DNA of 64,000 nucleotides from Roseobacter litoralis Och 149 (GTDB lineage Bacteria; Pseudomonadota; Alphaproteobacteria; Rhodobacterales; Rhodobacteraceae): contig NC_015730.1 of the NCBI RefSeq assembly GCF_000154785.2, positions 744,001 to 808,000 of the forward strand, read 5' to 3'. Shown here piece after piece: positions 27,392-36,754 of the stretch (positions within the stretch are counted from its first letter, which is position 1; each line of letters starts with the position of its first letter). Below the pieces are notes generated by a model. It saw only the letters and a list, made by a program, of their open reading frames with translations. It was not told the origin of the DNA and made no database searches. A program made the translations under genes and the position numbers.

Positions 27392-28075
27392 TCAGTTGTT
27401 TAAGTTCGCGATCAACTGATGAAACTTTTCACCCTGCACGGCCACATGTTGCCTTAGTATCGTGCCTGCTCGGGTTTCATCGCCTTCTTTGATCGCATTG
27501 ACGATTTCATCATGTTCTGACATCGACTGCTTCAAGCGTCCGCGGAACTTCAATTGCATCCGGCGATAGGGTTTGAGGCGGTTTTGCAGCCGCAACGCCT
27601 CCTTTTCAAGAAAGCCATTCGCGCAGCCTTTGTATATCTCGCGGTGAAACGTCTCGTTCTCGTCATAGTAAAGTGCTGCGTCCTGTGCATCGATCGCATT
27701 GTGACAGCGGCGGTTGGCCGCTTCCAGCGCCTTGAGCCCATCGTCCGTAATACGCATCGCGGCAAAGCGCCCGCAGGCGGCCTCTAGCTCGGCCATTGTC
27801 TCGAACATGTCCATGAGCTCAACCGCGTCTGGTTTGCGCACAAAGACACCGCGTCGGGGAATCTGCTCTGCCATGCCCGACAGCACCAGCCGTTGGAGGG
27901 CTTCGCGAATGGGTGTGCGTGAGACACTGAACTGCTGTGCCAGTCGAATTTCGTCCAAACGCTCCCCATTCTTGAATTCCCCAACGAATACAAGTTGTTC
28001 AATGCTGTGGGCGATTTGGTCGGCGCGTCTGGTTTCCATAAATTGCAGGGTAGGGACAACGGCAGTAGAATACAA
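27392..28075 (-). CDS. matR: GntR-family regulator, FadR/FCD type, probable malonate repressor
   Basis: 227 residues. An N-terminal winged helix-turn-helix (RLDEIRLAQQFSVSRTPIREALQRL, read in two parts: DEIRLAQQFSVSR then TPIREALQRL) precedes an all-helical FCD ligand-binding domain with metal-ligand type residues (DENETFHREIY). It is divergent from the TRAP and malonate genes across about 100 bases containing the palindrome TTGTATACAA. It is therefore the likely malonate-responsive repressor, equivalent to MatR of rhizobial mat operons. The gene name rests on context and operator similarity, not on alignment. Confidence 0.85.
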   Translation of the reverse strand: MYSTAVVPTLQFMETRRADQIAHSIEQLVFVGEFKNGERLDEIRLAQQFSVSRTPIREALQRLVLSGMAEQIPRRGVFVRKPDAVELMDMFETMAELEAACGRFAAMRITDDGLKALEAANRRCHNAIDAQDAALYYDENETFHREIYKGCANGFLEKEALRLQNRLKPYRRMQLKFRGRLKQSMSEHDEIVNAIKEGDETRAGTILRQHVAVQGEKFHQLIANLNN

Positions 28076-28084
28076 TAATTTTTA

Positions 28085-28098
28085 TCTTGTATACAAAA
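28085..28098. promoter_or_regulatory. Candidate MatR/GntR operator
   Basis: TCTTGTA-TACAAAA, containing the perfect 10-base palindrome TTGTATACAA, between the divergent GntR gene and the TRAP operon. The left half equals the TCTTGTA half-site that I recall being reported for Rhizobium MatR. The site lies 82 bases before the binding-protein start. Confidence 0.65.
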
Positions 28099-28178
28099 AA
28101 GTTGACTGCGCATGCAAAGCGTGGAACACAAAAGGCATCATGGCCATCGTACGAGCCAGATAATCTGGGAGGAAATTT

Positions 28179-29165
28179 GTGAAATCGAAATTTTTTGCGA
28201 CTGCTGCTGCAGTCGCGCTGATGGGGTTGTCGTCTGCCGCGCTTGCAACAGAGCTTCGGCTGTCGCACCAATGGTCCAACAAGGATGTGCGCCATCAGGT
28301 TGCGCAGATCGTGGCAGACGAGGTCGCGGCCGCTGATGTGGATCTGGAGATTAAAATCTTTGGATCAAAGTCTCTGTTTAAGCCGCGCGAGCAGTATCGC
28401 CCGCTCAGCCGGGGTCAGTTGGATATGACGGTTCTGCCGCTCAGCTATGCGGGCGGGCAACAACCTGCGTTTAACCTCACCTTGATGCCCGGACTTGTGA
28501 AAAACCACGACCATGCGGCCAGATTGAGCGCGTCACCCTTCATGGAAGCGCTCGAAGCCAAGCTGGCAGACGATGACGTTATGGTTCTGGTGCATGGCTA
28601 TCTGGCGGGTGGTTTTGTCGGCAAAGACAAATGCATCACTGGTCCATCCGATATTGAGGGCATGCAAACACGTGCGGCGGGCAAGGCGTTTGAACAAATG
28701 CTCGCCGGGGCAGGGGCTTCGATTACGTCCATGGCTTCTTCGGAAATCTACAACGCCATGCAGACGGGCATTCTGAATGCTGCAAATACATCGTCTTCGT
28801 CTTTCGTTTCCTACCGGATTTATGAGCAGGTCGCCTGTTACACACCGGCAGGTGATGTGGCCTTGTGGTTCATGTACCAGCCGTTGCTGATGAACAAATC
28901 CACCTTTGACGGGTTGAATGAAGCGCAGCAGGCTGCACTTCTGGCAGGCGCGGAAAAAGCCGAAGCGTTCTATCTGGCTGAAGCCAAAAAACAGGACGCC
29001 GCATCGGTAGACGTCTTTAAGGCAGCAGGCGTTGAAATTGCTGAAATGTCCACTGAGGATTTCGAAGCATGGCGCGCGCTTGCGCAGGAAACCTCCTACA
29101 AAGCCTTTGTAGACGAGGTGCCCGATGGTCAGGCCTTGCTCGATATGGCGCTTTCCGTCGAGTAA
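28179..29165 (+). CDS. TRAP transporter periplasmic binding protein (probable malonate)
   Basis: 328-residue DctP-family protein with a signal peptide (about 1-23, cleavage near ALATE). The GTG start is supported by a GGGAGGAA site 6 bases upstream. DctP hallmarks such as GMQTRAAGKAFEQML (with the substrate-carboxylate Arg) are visible. Its place at the head of an operon with malonyl-CoA decarboxylase and malonyl-CoA synthetase points to malonate as the ligand, as in the Sinorhizobium matPQM system. A stem-loop separates it from the membrane genes. Confidence 0.9.
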   Translation: MKSKFFATAAAVALMGLSSAALATELRLSHQWSNKDVRHQVAQIVADEVAAADVDLEIKIFGSKSLFKPREQYRPLSRGQLDMTVLPLSYAGGQQPAFNLTLMPGLVKNHDHAARLSASPFMEALEAKLADDDVMVLVHGYLAGGFVGKDKCITGPSDIEGMQTRAAGKAFEQMLAGAGASITSMASSEIYNAMQTGILNAANTSSSSFVSYRIYEQVACYTPAGDVALWFMYQPLLMNKSTFDGLNEAQQAALLAGAEKAEAFYLAEAKKQDAASVDVFKAAGVEIAEMSTEDFEAWRALAQETSYKAFVDEVPDGQALLDMALSVE

Positions 29166-29177
29166 TTCCCAACCTGC

Positions 29178-29204
29178 CGGTGATCCCTGATCAAGGGGTC
29201 ACCG
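29178..29204 (+). terminator. Intra-operon stem-loop after the TRAP binding-protein gene
   Basis: Ten-base-pair inverted repeat (CGGTGATCCC / GGGGTCACCG, one G-T pair) with a seven-base loop, inside the 66-base gap before the small permease gene. Followed by a weak T-run (GTTTG). Likely lets binding-protein mRNA accumulate over membrane-subunit mRNA. Confidence 0.6.
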
Positions 29205-29231
29205 TTTGATCTATCAAAAAGGACGTGCGGA

Positions 29232-29780
29232 ATGGCTGCTCAAAGCTCAGTGTCCGCGGCGCGCTCAGGCAACAATCGGTTCCTGCGTGTCGTTGCAGCG
29301 CTCTCTACAGTCGCGGGTTGGTGCTCAGCGGGTATGATTGTCGCGGCGGTCGGGATCACCTGTCAGATGATTTTTGTGCGCTTTGTGCTCAATGGATCAA
29401 CCGTCTGGCAGACCGAGGCGGTTGTCTATCTTGCCATTGGCGCAACTCTGGTGGGATTACCCTACGTGCAGCATTTGCGCGGGCATGTGAACGTCGATCT
29501 GGTGCCGTTGGCCCTGCCAAAAAAAGCGCGATATTACCTGTGTATCGTGACGCTGTCGGTATCGATCGCGATGGTGGCCGTGCTGCTGTACTATGGGTTT
29601 GAGCATTGGCACCTCACCTACGAGCGGAACTGGAAATCGGATACGGTTTGGGGTGTTCGGCTGTGGATACCCTATCTGGCGCTGCCTGTCGGGTTTGGCT
29701 TGTTCCTGTTGCAACTCATCGCTGATCTTGTCGCCGTTATTTTGAAAATTGATACGCCCTTTGGGCTGGAGGACAGCTGA
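29232..29780 (+). CDS. TRAP transporter small permease (DctQ)
   Basis: 182 residues with four hydrophobic spans, as expected for the DctQ subunit (TRAP small permease) that couples binding protein and large permease in the inner membrane. Conserved features include the NGSTVWQTEAVVYLAIGA region. AAGGA lies 8 bases before the ATG. The stop overlaps the DctM start (TGATG). Probable malonate uptake together with its neighbours. Confidence 0.92.
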   Translation: MAAQSSVSAARSGNNRFLRVVAALSTVAGWCSAGMIVAAVGITCQMIFVRFVLNGSTVWQTEAVVYLAIGATLVGLPYVQHLRGHVNVDLVPLALPKKARYYLCIVTLSVSIAMVAVLLYYGFEHWHLTYERNWKSDTVWGVRLWIPYLALPVGFGLFLLQLIADLVAVILKIDTPFGLEDS

Positions 29781-31096
29781 TGGATCCGCTTGTTCTAGGG
29801 GGTATCGTTGCGATATCCACGATACTCGTCCTCTTTTCCGGCGTCTCTGTGGGCCTCGGCTTGTTGATTGTTTCGACAGGGTTTTTATTGGTCTTTGATG
29901 GCTTGCGATCTTTGGAACTTTTGCCCGAAATCCTGTTCGGGAAACTCGATAACTTTGCGCTTCTGTCTATCCCGATGTTCATCATCATGGGGGCGTCCAT
30001 TGCCTCCACCCGTGCAGGCGCGGATTTATACGAGGCGTTGGAACGGTGGCTGACGCGCGTGCCCGGCGGACTTGTGATTTCAAACCTGGGGGCCTGCGCG
30101 CTCTTTGCCGCAATGTCGGGATCAAGCCCCGCCACATGTGCGGCAATCGGCAAGATGGGCATCCCTGAGATGCGCAAACGCGGCTATCCAGATGGCGTGG
30201 CTGCGGGCTCCATCGCTGCAGGCGGCACGCTGGGCATTCTGATCCCGCCATCGGTCACAATGATTGTCTATGGCATCGCGACCGAGACATCCATTGGCCG
30301 TCTTTTTCTGGCTGGTGTCTTCCCCGGCTTGTTGCTGGTCAGCCTGTTCATGGCGTGGTCGCTCTATTCGACATGGAAATACGGGGACCGGGCCTTGCTG
30401 GCCTCAACGACCTACACATGGAAACAGAAATTTGAGATCTTGCCGCGCGTCTTGCCCTTTCTGGCGATCATCGTCGGCGTGCTTTATGCAATGTACGGCG
30501 GGATTGCGACACCGTCCGAAACAGCGGCAGTCGGGGCGCTTTTGTGCCTGCTGATTGCGATGATCATCTACAAACTCTGGAACCCCAAAGATCTCTGGCT
30601 GGTTCTGCGCGACAGCACCAAAGAAAGCGTGATGATCCTCTTCATTATCGCGGCAGCGGGCGTTTTCTCCTATATGCTGTCCAGCCTTTACATCACGCAA
30701 TCCATTGCGGAATGGATCGCGACGCTTGATGTAAACCGGTGGGTGCTGATGGGGGCCGTGAACGTGTTCCTGCTGATTGCCGGGTTCTTTCTGCCGCCCG
30801 TGGCCGTGATTCTGATGGCAGCCCCGATCTTGCTGCCGATCATAACGACCGCAGGGTTCGATCCCATATGGTTCGCGGTCATCCTGACCATCAATATGGA
30901 GATTGGCCTGATCTCGCCGCCCGTGGGCCTCAATCTCTATGTGATCAATGGGATCGCGCCGGATATTTCGCTCAAGACAATCCTGAAGGGATCATTGCCC
31001 TTCGTGGCCTGCATGGTGATTGCAATTCTGTTGCTTTGCGTCTTTCCCGGCATTGCCACATGGTTGCCGGATGCTGTCATGGGGCAAGCGCTGTGA
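29780..31096 (+). CDS. TRAP transporter large permease (DctM)
   Basis: 438-residue, about 12-span DctM-family sodium-coupled permease. Family features are visible: the MSGSSPATCAAIGKMGIPEM loop region (seen as MSGSSPATCAA and GIPEMRKRGY), GTLGILIPPSVTMIVYG, and a late ISPPVGLNLYV element. It supplies the ion-driven transport step for the putative malonate transporter. Its TGA overlaps the GTG start of the decarboxylase gene by three bases (GTGA), tying uptake to catabolism. Confidence 0.93.
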   Translation: MDPLVLGGIVAISTILVLFSGVSVGLGLLIVSTGFLLVFDGLRSLELLPEILFGKLDNFALLSIPMFIIMGASIASTRAGADLYEALERWLTRVPGGLVISNLGACALFAAMSGSSPATCAAIGKMGIPEMRKRGYPDGVAAGSIAAGGTLGILIPPSVTMIVYGIATETSIGRLFLAGVFPGLLLVSLFMAWSLYSTWKYGDRALLASTTYTWKQKFEILPRVLPFLAIIVGVLYAMYGGIATPSETAAVGALLCLLIAMIIYKLWNPKDLWLVLRDSTKESVMILFIIAAAGVFSYMLSSLYITQSIAEWIATLDVNRWVLMGAVNVFLLIAGFFLPPVAVILMAAPILLPIITTAGFDPIWFAVILTINMEIGLISPPVGLNLYVINGIAPDISLKTILKGSLPFVACMVIAILLLCVFPGIATWLPDAVMGQAL

Positions 31097-32343
31097 GGTA
31101 TTTTGGCGATCTGATTTCAAATGTATTTGATCGCCGGTACTCAAGTTTTCTGGCGGGGCAATCGGATGACCGTCCGATAAATGAACTCTGTGAGGCGTTG
31201 TTGGGCAGTCGCGGCGAAATCTCCGGGGGCAGTCTGGCGCGTTGCGTGTTGGAGCGTTATGGCGAGATGGATGCATCCGAGAAAGGCGCGTTCTTCCACT
31301 ATTTGTGCGACGGGTTGGGCATCTCACCGCAAGAGGTGTTTCGGGCGCTTGAATCCTATCAGGCGCATCCGTCAAGATCGACATACAAAGCGTTTTCAGC
31401 CGCCAGTGAGCCACGCCGTCAGGAACTGATCCGTCGCCTGAACCGGATAGAAGATGCGACCCGGGATCTGGTCGCGATGCGCGCCGACTTGCTGGCAATG
31501 ATGCCTAACCATCCGCGACTTGCGCCGCTTGATGTGGATTTCAAGCACTTGTTTGCCTCGTGGTTCAACCTTGGTTTTCTGATGTTGCGCCCGATCAACT
31601 GGAACAGCCCGGCGGCGATCCTTGAAAAGATCATCGCTTATGAGGCGGTTCATATGATCGAGAGTTGGGAGGACTTACGGCGCAGGATGCAGCCCGAGGA
31701 CCGGCGTTGCTTTGCGTTTTTCCATCCCGCCATGGGGGATGAACCGCTGATCTTCGTCGAAGTCGCGTTGACCAAAGGTGTGCCGCACTCCATCCAGCAC
31801 CTCTTGTCAGACACACGCGAAGAACTGGCAGCGCATGACACGGATACGGCGGTGTTTTATTCGATTTCAAACTGTCAGCCGGGCCTTGCAGGAATTTCGT
31901 TTGGGAATTCGTTGATCAAGCAGGTTGTCGCGGATCTTGCGCGCGAGTTTCCACAGGTCCGTCAGTTTGTGACTTTGTCCCCGATCCCCGGTTTGAGGGC
32001 CTGGGCGGAGGGGGCGGGGTTGTCTTTGGCTGGTGATCCTGAAGAGGTCCGCTCCCTTGCGTCCTGTTACCTGACGCAGGTCAAACGCGCCGATGGATTG
32101 CCCCTTGATCCGGTGGCGCGATTTCATTTGGGAAATGGCGCCTATATCCACGCAGTCCATGCTGAAGCGGACACGTCGGAAAACGGGCTTCGGCAATCTG
32201 GGGGGGCAATGGTGAATTACTGCTACGATCTTGCACAAATCCCTCAGAACCACGAAAGCTTTGTGGGACAACAGCGCGTTGCCGCATCAAAGGATGTGGT
32301 AAATCTGGCGCAAAAGACACCGGTGCAACCGGCAGGAGACTGA
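31093..32343 (+). CDS. matA: Malonyl-CoA decarboxylase
   Basis: 416-residue malonyl-CoA decarboxylase, converting malonyl-CoA to acetyl-CoA and CO2. Catalytic-domain signatures include FFHPAMGDEPLIFVEVAL, YSISNCQPGLAGISFGN (catalytic Ser region) and RFHLGNGAYIHAVH (catalytic His region). A helical N-terminal oligomerisation domain covers about residues 1-120. The GTG at 31093 overlaps the DctM stop; a longer reading would run deep inside that gene. Two bases separate its stop from the synthetase ATG. Together they turn imported malonate into acetyl-CoA. Confidence 0.93.
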   Translation: MRYFGDLISNVFDRRYSSFLAGQSDDRPINELCEALLGSRGEISGGSLARCVLERYGEMDASEKGAFFHYLCDGLGISPQEVFRALESYQAHPSRSTYKAFSAASEPRRQELIRRLNRIEDATRDLVAMRADLLAMMPNHPRLAPLDVDFKHLFASWFNLGFLMLRPINWNSPAAILEKIIAYEAVHMIESWEDLRRRMQPEDRRCFAFFHPAMGDEPLIFVEVALTKGVPHSIQHLLSDTREELAAHDTDTAVFYSISNCQPGLAGISFGNSLIKQVVADLAREFPQVRQFVTLSPIPGLRAWAEGAGLSLAGDPEEVRSLASCYLTQVKRADGLPLDPVARFHLGNGAYIHAVHAEADTSENGLRQSGGAMVNYCYDLAQIPQNHESFVGQQRVAASKDVVNLAQKTPVQPAGD

Positions 32344-32345
32344 GC

Positions 32346-33884
32346 ATGGCAAACCCTCTTTATGACGCAGTTTTTGGGCAATACCACGGCGCTGAGACAG
32401 TGTTTCTGAGGCTGCCTGATGGCCAGACAATCAGCCATGGTGCGTTTGTGGCGATGGCGGGGCGGTTCGCAAATGTCATTTCCGACATTGGCCTGAAACC
32501 GGGCGACAGGCTCGCGGTCCAGGTCGAAAAGTCGCCACAAGCGCTTGCGGTCTATGCCGCTTGCGTGCGGGCAGGTGTCATATTTTTGCCCCTCAATACG
32601 GGGTACAGAGCAACAGAGCTTGCCTATTTTGTCGCAAACAGCGGTGCGCGCTTGTTGCTCTGCGACGACAGCAAACGCGGGGACCTCGCGGCCGTTGCTG
32701 CACAGGCAGACGCGCGATTGGAAACCCTGAACGCGGATGGCACAGGCAGTTTCACAGATATGGCCAAAGACATGTCCGAAGCCTTCGAAACGGTCGACCG
32801 GTCATCGGATGATCTGGCGGCGTTTTTGTATACGTCGGGTACTACAGGTCGCTCCAAGGGGGCGATGTTGACACAGGAAAACCTGCTGTCGAACACGCAG
32901 ACGCTGACCGATTTCTGGCGGTTTTCTGATCAGGATGTCCTGTTGCATGCCTTGCCGATCTTTCACACGCATGGTCTTTTCGTGGCGACGAACATCACAT
33001 TGCTGGCGGGGGGGGAGATGATCTTTCTGCCAAAGTTTGATCTTGATGAGATGATCCGACTGATGCCGCAGGCGAGCACAATGATGGGTGTTCCGACGTT
33101 CTACACCCGTCTTTTGAGCGATGACCGTTTCACACGGGCACTGACAAAACACATGCGCCTGTTCGTGTCGGGCAGCGCACCGTTGCTGGCAGATACGCAT
33201 ACCGCTTTCGAAGAGCGCACCGGCCACCGTATCCTTGAGCGTTATGGCATGACGGAGACGAATATGAACACGTCAAATCCCTATGAAGGGGACAGACGTG
33301 CAGGCACCGTTGGTGTTGTGCTTCCGGGCGTGGAGGTTCGTGTCACGGATGCAAGCACAGGCGTTGCGCTGCCACAGGGCGAGATCGGCGATGTGGAAGT
33401 GCGCGGGCCCAATGTTTTCAAAGGGTATTGGCAGATGCCCGAGAAAACTGCCGAAGAATTACGAAAAGACGGGTTTTTCATTACCGGAGATCTGGGTCGG
33501 TTTGATGAAGACGGGTATTTGCAGATCGTCGGGCGCAACAAGGACCTGATTATTTCGGGCGGATACAATATCTATCCCAAAGAGATTGAACTGGTGCTTG
33601 ACGAACAGCCCGGCGTGCTGGAAAGCGCTGTGATCGGCGTGCCACATCCGGATTTCGGCGAAACGGTCGTCGCGGTGCTGGTGCCCGTCCCGAAGGCCAC
33701 ACCGGATTTGTCGCAAATCGAACAGGCCGTCAGGCAGGCGCTGGCGCGGTTCAAAAATCCACAAAAGATGATCATTGTGCCGGAACTGCCCCGCAACACG
33801 ATGGGCAAGGTGCAAAAGAACGAATTGCGCGCGCGCTATAAAGATCTGTTTACAAAAACCCCTTCCAGTGCCGCGACGGGTTAA
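32346..33884 (+). CDS. matB: Malonyl-CoA synthetase (acyl-CoA ligase)
   Basis: 512-residue ANL-superfamily adenylate-forming ligase. The ATP loop is YTSGTTGRSKGAML, the A5 motif is ERYGMTETNM, the hinge region reads GRNKDLIISGGYNIYPKEIE, and the catalytic Lys is in NTMGKVQKNELR. Context with malonyl-CoA decarboxylase and a GntR regulator makes malonate the probable acid, giving malonyl-CoA at the cost of ATP. Last gene of the operon; 124 bases of convergent intergenic DNA follow, with no clear terminator. Confidence 0.92.
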   Translation: MANPLYDAVFGQYHGAETVFLRLPDGQTISHGAFVAMAGRFANVISDIGLKPGDRLAVQVEKSPQALAVYAACVRAGVIFLPLNTGYRATELAYFVANSGARLLLCDDSKRGDLAAVAAQADARLETLNADGTGSFTDMAKDMSEAFETVDRSSDDLAAFLYTSGTTGRSKGAMLTQENLLSNTQTLTDFWRFSDQDVLLHALPIFHTHGLFVATNITLLAGGEMIFLPKFDLDEMIRLMPQASTMMGVPTFYTRLLSDDRFTRALTKHMRLFVSGSAPLLADTHTAFEERTGHRILERYGMTETNMNTSNPYEGDRRAGTVGVVLPGVEVRVTDASTGVALPQGEIGDVEVRGPNVFKGYWQMPEKTAEELRKDGFFITGDLGRFDEDGYLQIVGRNKDLIISGGYNIYPKEIELVLDEQPGVLESAVIGVPHPDFGETVVAVLVPVPKATPDLSQIEQAVRQALARFKNPQKMIIVPELPRNTMGKVQKNELRARYKDLFTKTPSSAATG

Positions 33885-34008
33885 CGCCCCGCGCTGGTCG
33901 AATAGGTCCCGAAACGACCGACCGGAACATGTGTGAACACCGAGCAGGAGAGTGTCGTGCCCGGGTTTTCCGGCCACAACGGCGCGTGTTGAAGGTCGCC
34001 ACAGCGCG

Positions 34009-35310
34009 TTAAAGGTATTTGTTGACCAGATTTTCGAGCCGTTCCTGCCGACCTGAACGTGGTTGCGGGTCAATGCCTTGTGCGGTCACCAGATCAGAAA
34101 TCTCTGTCAGATCAGAGGTCAGCAGCTTTTGCCCCAAATCTTCCGACCAGCCCGCATAGCGCGCCTCACGGGCCGCCTCCAGCTGACCATCCTCAAGCAT
34201 TGCCGCGGCGGCCTTTAACCCCGCAGCGCAGGCATCCATACCACCCACATGCGCAAGGATCAGATCCGCAGGGTCAAGCGATTGTCGGCGCAGCTTTGCG
34301 TCAAAGTTGGTGCCCCCAGTGTCGAAGCCCCCGGCACGCAGAACTTCGTAATAGGCAAGCGCCATCTCGGGAACGTTGTTTGGGAACTGATCGGTATCCC
34401 ACCCCGATTGGTAGTCATTCCGGTTCATGTCAATCGAGCCGAAAATCCCCAATGCCCGTGCCAGTGCAAGCTCATGCTCAAAACTATGGCCTGCAAGGAT
34501 CGCGTGGCCCTGTTCGATGTTGACTTTGACCTCACCTTCCAAACCGAAATCCTTGAGGAAGCCATAGACCGTCGCGACGTCGTAATCATACTGGTGTTTC
34601 GTCGGTTCCTGCGGTTTGGGTTCGATCAGGATGGTGCCTGCAAAGCCAGTCTTGTGTTTGTAATCGACCACCATTTGCAACATTCGACCCGCCTGCGCGC
34701 GTTCGCGGGCCATGTCGGTGTTCAGCAGTGTTTCATAGCCTTCGCGACCGCCCCAGAGCACATAGTTCTCGCCGCCCAGTTTCAGGGTCGCATCCATGCA
34801 GGATTTGATCGTCGCGGCGGAATAGGCAAATACTTCGGGGTCGGGATTGGTCGCCGCCCCGGCCATGAAACGGCGATGCGAGAACAGATTGGCTGTGCCC
34901 CACAGCAGTTTGACGCCTGTTGCGTCCATTTTTTCGGCGAAATAGTCGGTGATTTCTTCGAGGTTCTTGGTGCTTTCGGCAAAGGTGTCGCCTTCGGGGC
35001 GCACGTCTGCGTCGTGAAAACAGAAATAGGGCACGCCCAGACGCTCAAACATGTCAAAGGCCACATCGGCCTTGAGCTTCGCGAGGTCCATCGTGTCCCC
35101 GAACCATGGACGCTCAAACGTCTGCCCGCCAAAGGGGTCGCCGCCCGGCCATGCAAAGCTGTGCCAGTAGGCGCAGGCAAACCTCAAGTGATCTTTGAGC
35201 GTCTTGCCCATCACTACCTCATCCGGATTGTAGTGCCGGAACGCAAATTCGTTCCCGGTATCGGGTCCTTCATAGCGAATGGCGGGAATGTCCTTGAAGA
35301 AATCGGTCAT
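34009..35310 (-). CDS. xylA: Xylose isomerase
   Basis: 433 residues, the usual class II length. It converts D-xylose to D-xylulose using two divalent metals. Visible signatures are the catalytic His in [12 protein letters not shown], the metal-binding [17 protein letters not shown], the [13 protein letters not shown] region and the AHVGGMDA segment. It is the last gene of a compact minus-strand operon, 3 bases after the xylulokinase stop. A TIM-barrel isomerase and a Gfo/Idh oxidoreductase precede it, which is not the standard xyl layout. Confidence 0.95.
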   Translation of the reverse strand: MTDFFKDIPAIRYEGPDTGNEFAFRHYNPDEVVMGKTLKDHLRFACAYWHSFAWPGGDPFGGQTFERPWFGDTMDLAKLKADVAFDMFERLGVPYFCFHDADVRPEGDTFAESTKNLEEITDYFAEKMDATGVKLLWGTANLFSHRRFMAGAATNPDPEVFAYSAATIKSCMDATLKLGGENYVLWGGREGYETLLNTDMARERAQAGRMLQMVVDYKHKTGFAGTILIEPKPQEPTKHQYDYDVATVYGFLKDFGLEGEVKVNIEQGHAILAGHSFEHELALARALGIFGSIDMNRNDYQSGWDTDQFPNNVPEMALAYYEVLRAGGFDTGGTNFDAKLRRQSLDPADLILAHVGGMDACAAGLKAAAAMLEDGQLEAAREARYAGWSEDLGQKLLTSDLTEISDLVTAQGIDPQPRSGRQERLENLVNKYL

Positions 35311-35313
35311 GAA

Positions 35314-36750
35314 TCAAAGGTCCTTCAGAAGTGTATATGCGTGTTTGTAGCGTGCATGCGCATCTGCCATGGCAGAGTGCAGGGCAGGGTCAGGATCAAC
35401 GCTGCGGGAGATGGGCGGCTGCGATGCAATGTCCGCGCCTGCGCCTGTGCTGGCCATCATCGCCAATCGTGCAGCCCCCAATGCCGCGCCGAAATCACCG
35501 TCTTTGGGTACATCGAGCGTGATGTTCAATGTCGTGGCCAGCATCGCGACCCAGTGATCGGATTTGGCCCCCCCGCCAAGCGCCAGCGCGCGTGTGACTT
35601 CCGTGCCCGTGGCATGCAGCGCGTCCTTGCAATCGGCAAAGGCAAAGCTGACACCTTGCAGGACGGCGCGGGCGGCGGCCTTGGCGTCGGTCGCGTGATC
35701 AAGATGCAGGAACTGTCCACGGATTTGCGCGTCATTATGCGGTGTCCGCTCCCCGCCCAGATAGGGCAGAAACAGCGTCTTTTCAGGGGCGCGAACGTCA
35801 CCAAGGTCGTGGGTCAACGCCGCTGCACTCTGACCCGTGAGCCGGGCAAGCCATTCCAAAGCGTCAGTTGCCGCGAGGATCACGCCCATCTGGTGCCACG
35901 TGTCGGGCAGCGCATGACAAAATGTGTGAACCGCAGAGGCCGGGGCAGGGCGGTAGCCCGCGTTGGCGGCAAAAAGAACCCCCGACGTGCCCAGCGATAA
36001 AAACGCAGAGCCTTCCGTGACAACGCCCGCGCCGATCGCGGCGGCGGCATTATCACCGGCCCCGCCCGCGACGGTGCATTGCGGGACGCCCGTCTGCGCG
36101 GCAAGCTCCTTGCGCAATGTGCCTGACGGGGCGGACCCCTCGACCAGCGCGGGCATCTGTGCGCGCGTCAGGCCGCATTCAGAGAGCAGCGCATCCGACC
36201 AGTCCCGTTTCCCGGTGTCAAACCACGCCGTGCCCGCCGCATCCGACATCTCCGAGACATATTCGCCGGTCAGGAACAGGCGCAGGTAGTCTTTGGGCAG
36301 CAGGACTTTGGCGGTCTGATCGAACACATGCGGCTCATTGCGGCGGACCCATTCGACCTTGGGTGCGGTAAAGCCGGGAAAGACGATGTTGCCACTGATG
36401 TCGCGAAATTGCGGGTTGGCGTCCATGCCTGCGGCCTCGACGTGGCTGCGCGTGTCGTTCCACAACATACAGGGCCGCAGGGGAGCATCATCTGCCCCGA
36501 TCAGCGTTGCGCCATGCATATGGCCCGACAGGCCAATACCCATAACCTCGCCGCAGGCCGGGTGTGCTGCCAAAGCCGTCAGCGCTTCGATGGCAGCATC
36601 GCACCAGCTTTGCGGGTCCTGTTCGGACCATCCATCCTGCCGGCGCTCCACGCTCAGGGGAACAGCATGTTCGGACAGGATGTTTTGTTGTGCGTCTATC
36701 AGGATCGCCTTGAGTGATGAGGTGCCGAGGTCCAGACCAATGAATGTCAC
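35314..36750 (-). CDS. xylB: Xylulokinase
   Basis: 478-residue FGGY-family kinase. The N-terminal phosphate loop region is IGLDLGTSSLKAIL, and sugar-binding elements include MHGATLI and GAGDNAAAAIGAG. The C-terminal FGGY signature region reads LALGGGAKSDHWVAMLA. It phosphorylates D-xylulose for the pentose phosphate pathway. It sits between the oxidoreductase and xylose isomerase with gaps of 3-4 bases, so the four genes are co-transcribed. Confidence 0.94.
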   Translation of the reverse strand: MTFIGLDLGTSSLKAILIDAQQNILSEHAVPLSVERRQDGWSEQDPQSWCDAAIEALTALAAHPACGEVMGIGLSGHMHGATLIGADDAPLRPCMLWNDTRSHVEAAGMDANPQFRDISGNIVFPGFTAPKVEWVRRNEPHVFDQTAKVLLPKDYLRLFLTGEYVSEMSDAAGTAWFDTGKRDWSDALLSECGLTRAQMPALVEGSAPSGTLRKELAAQTGVPQCTVAGGAGDNAAAAIGAGVVTEGSAFLSLGTSGVLFAANAGYRPAPASAVHTFCHALPDTWHQMGVILAATDALEWLARLTGQSAAALTHDLGDVRAPEKTLFLPYLGGERTPHNDAQIRGQFLHLDHATDAKAAARAVLQGVSFAFADCKDALHATGTEVTRALALGGGAKSDHWVAMLATTLNITLDVPKDGDFGAALGAARLAMMASTGAGADIASQPPISRSVDPDPALHSAMADAHARYKHAYTLLKDL

Positions 36751-36754
36751 GTTG

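Noticed and set aside
30739..31092. Longer N-terminus for malonyl-CoA decarboxylase
   Set aside because: It would overlap the TRAP large permease by more than 350 bases; the GTG at the permease stop fits coupled translation.
34249..36000. 583-codon open frame on the plus strand
   Set aside because: It runs antisense across xylose isomerase and xylulokinase, both with clear motifs; a GC-rich third position explains the open frame.
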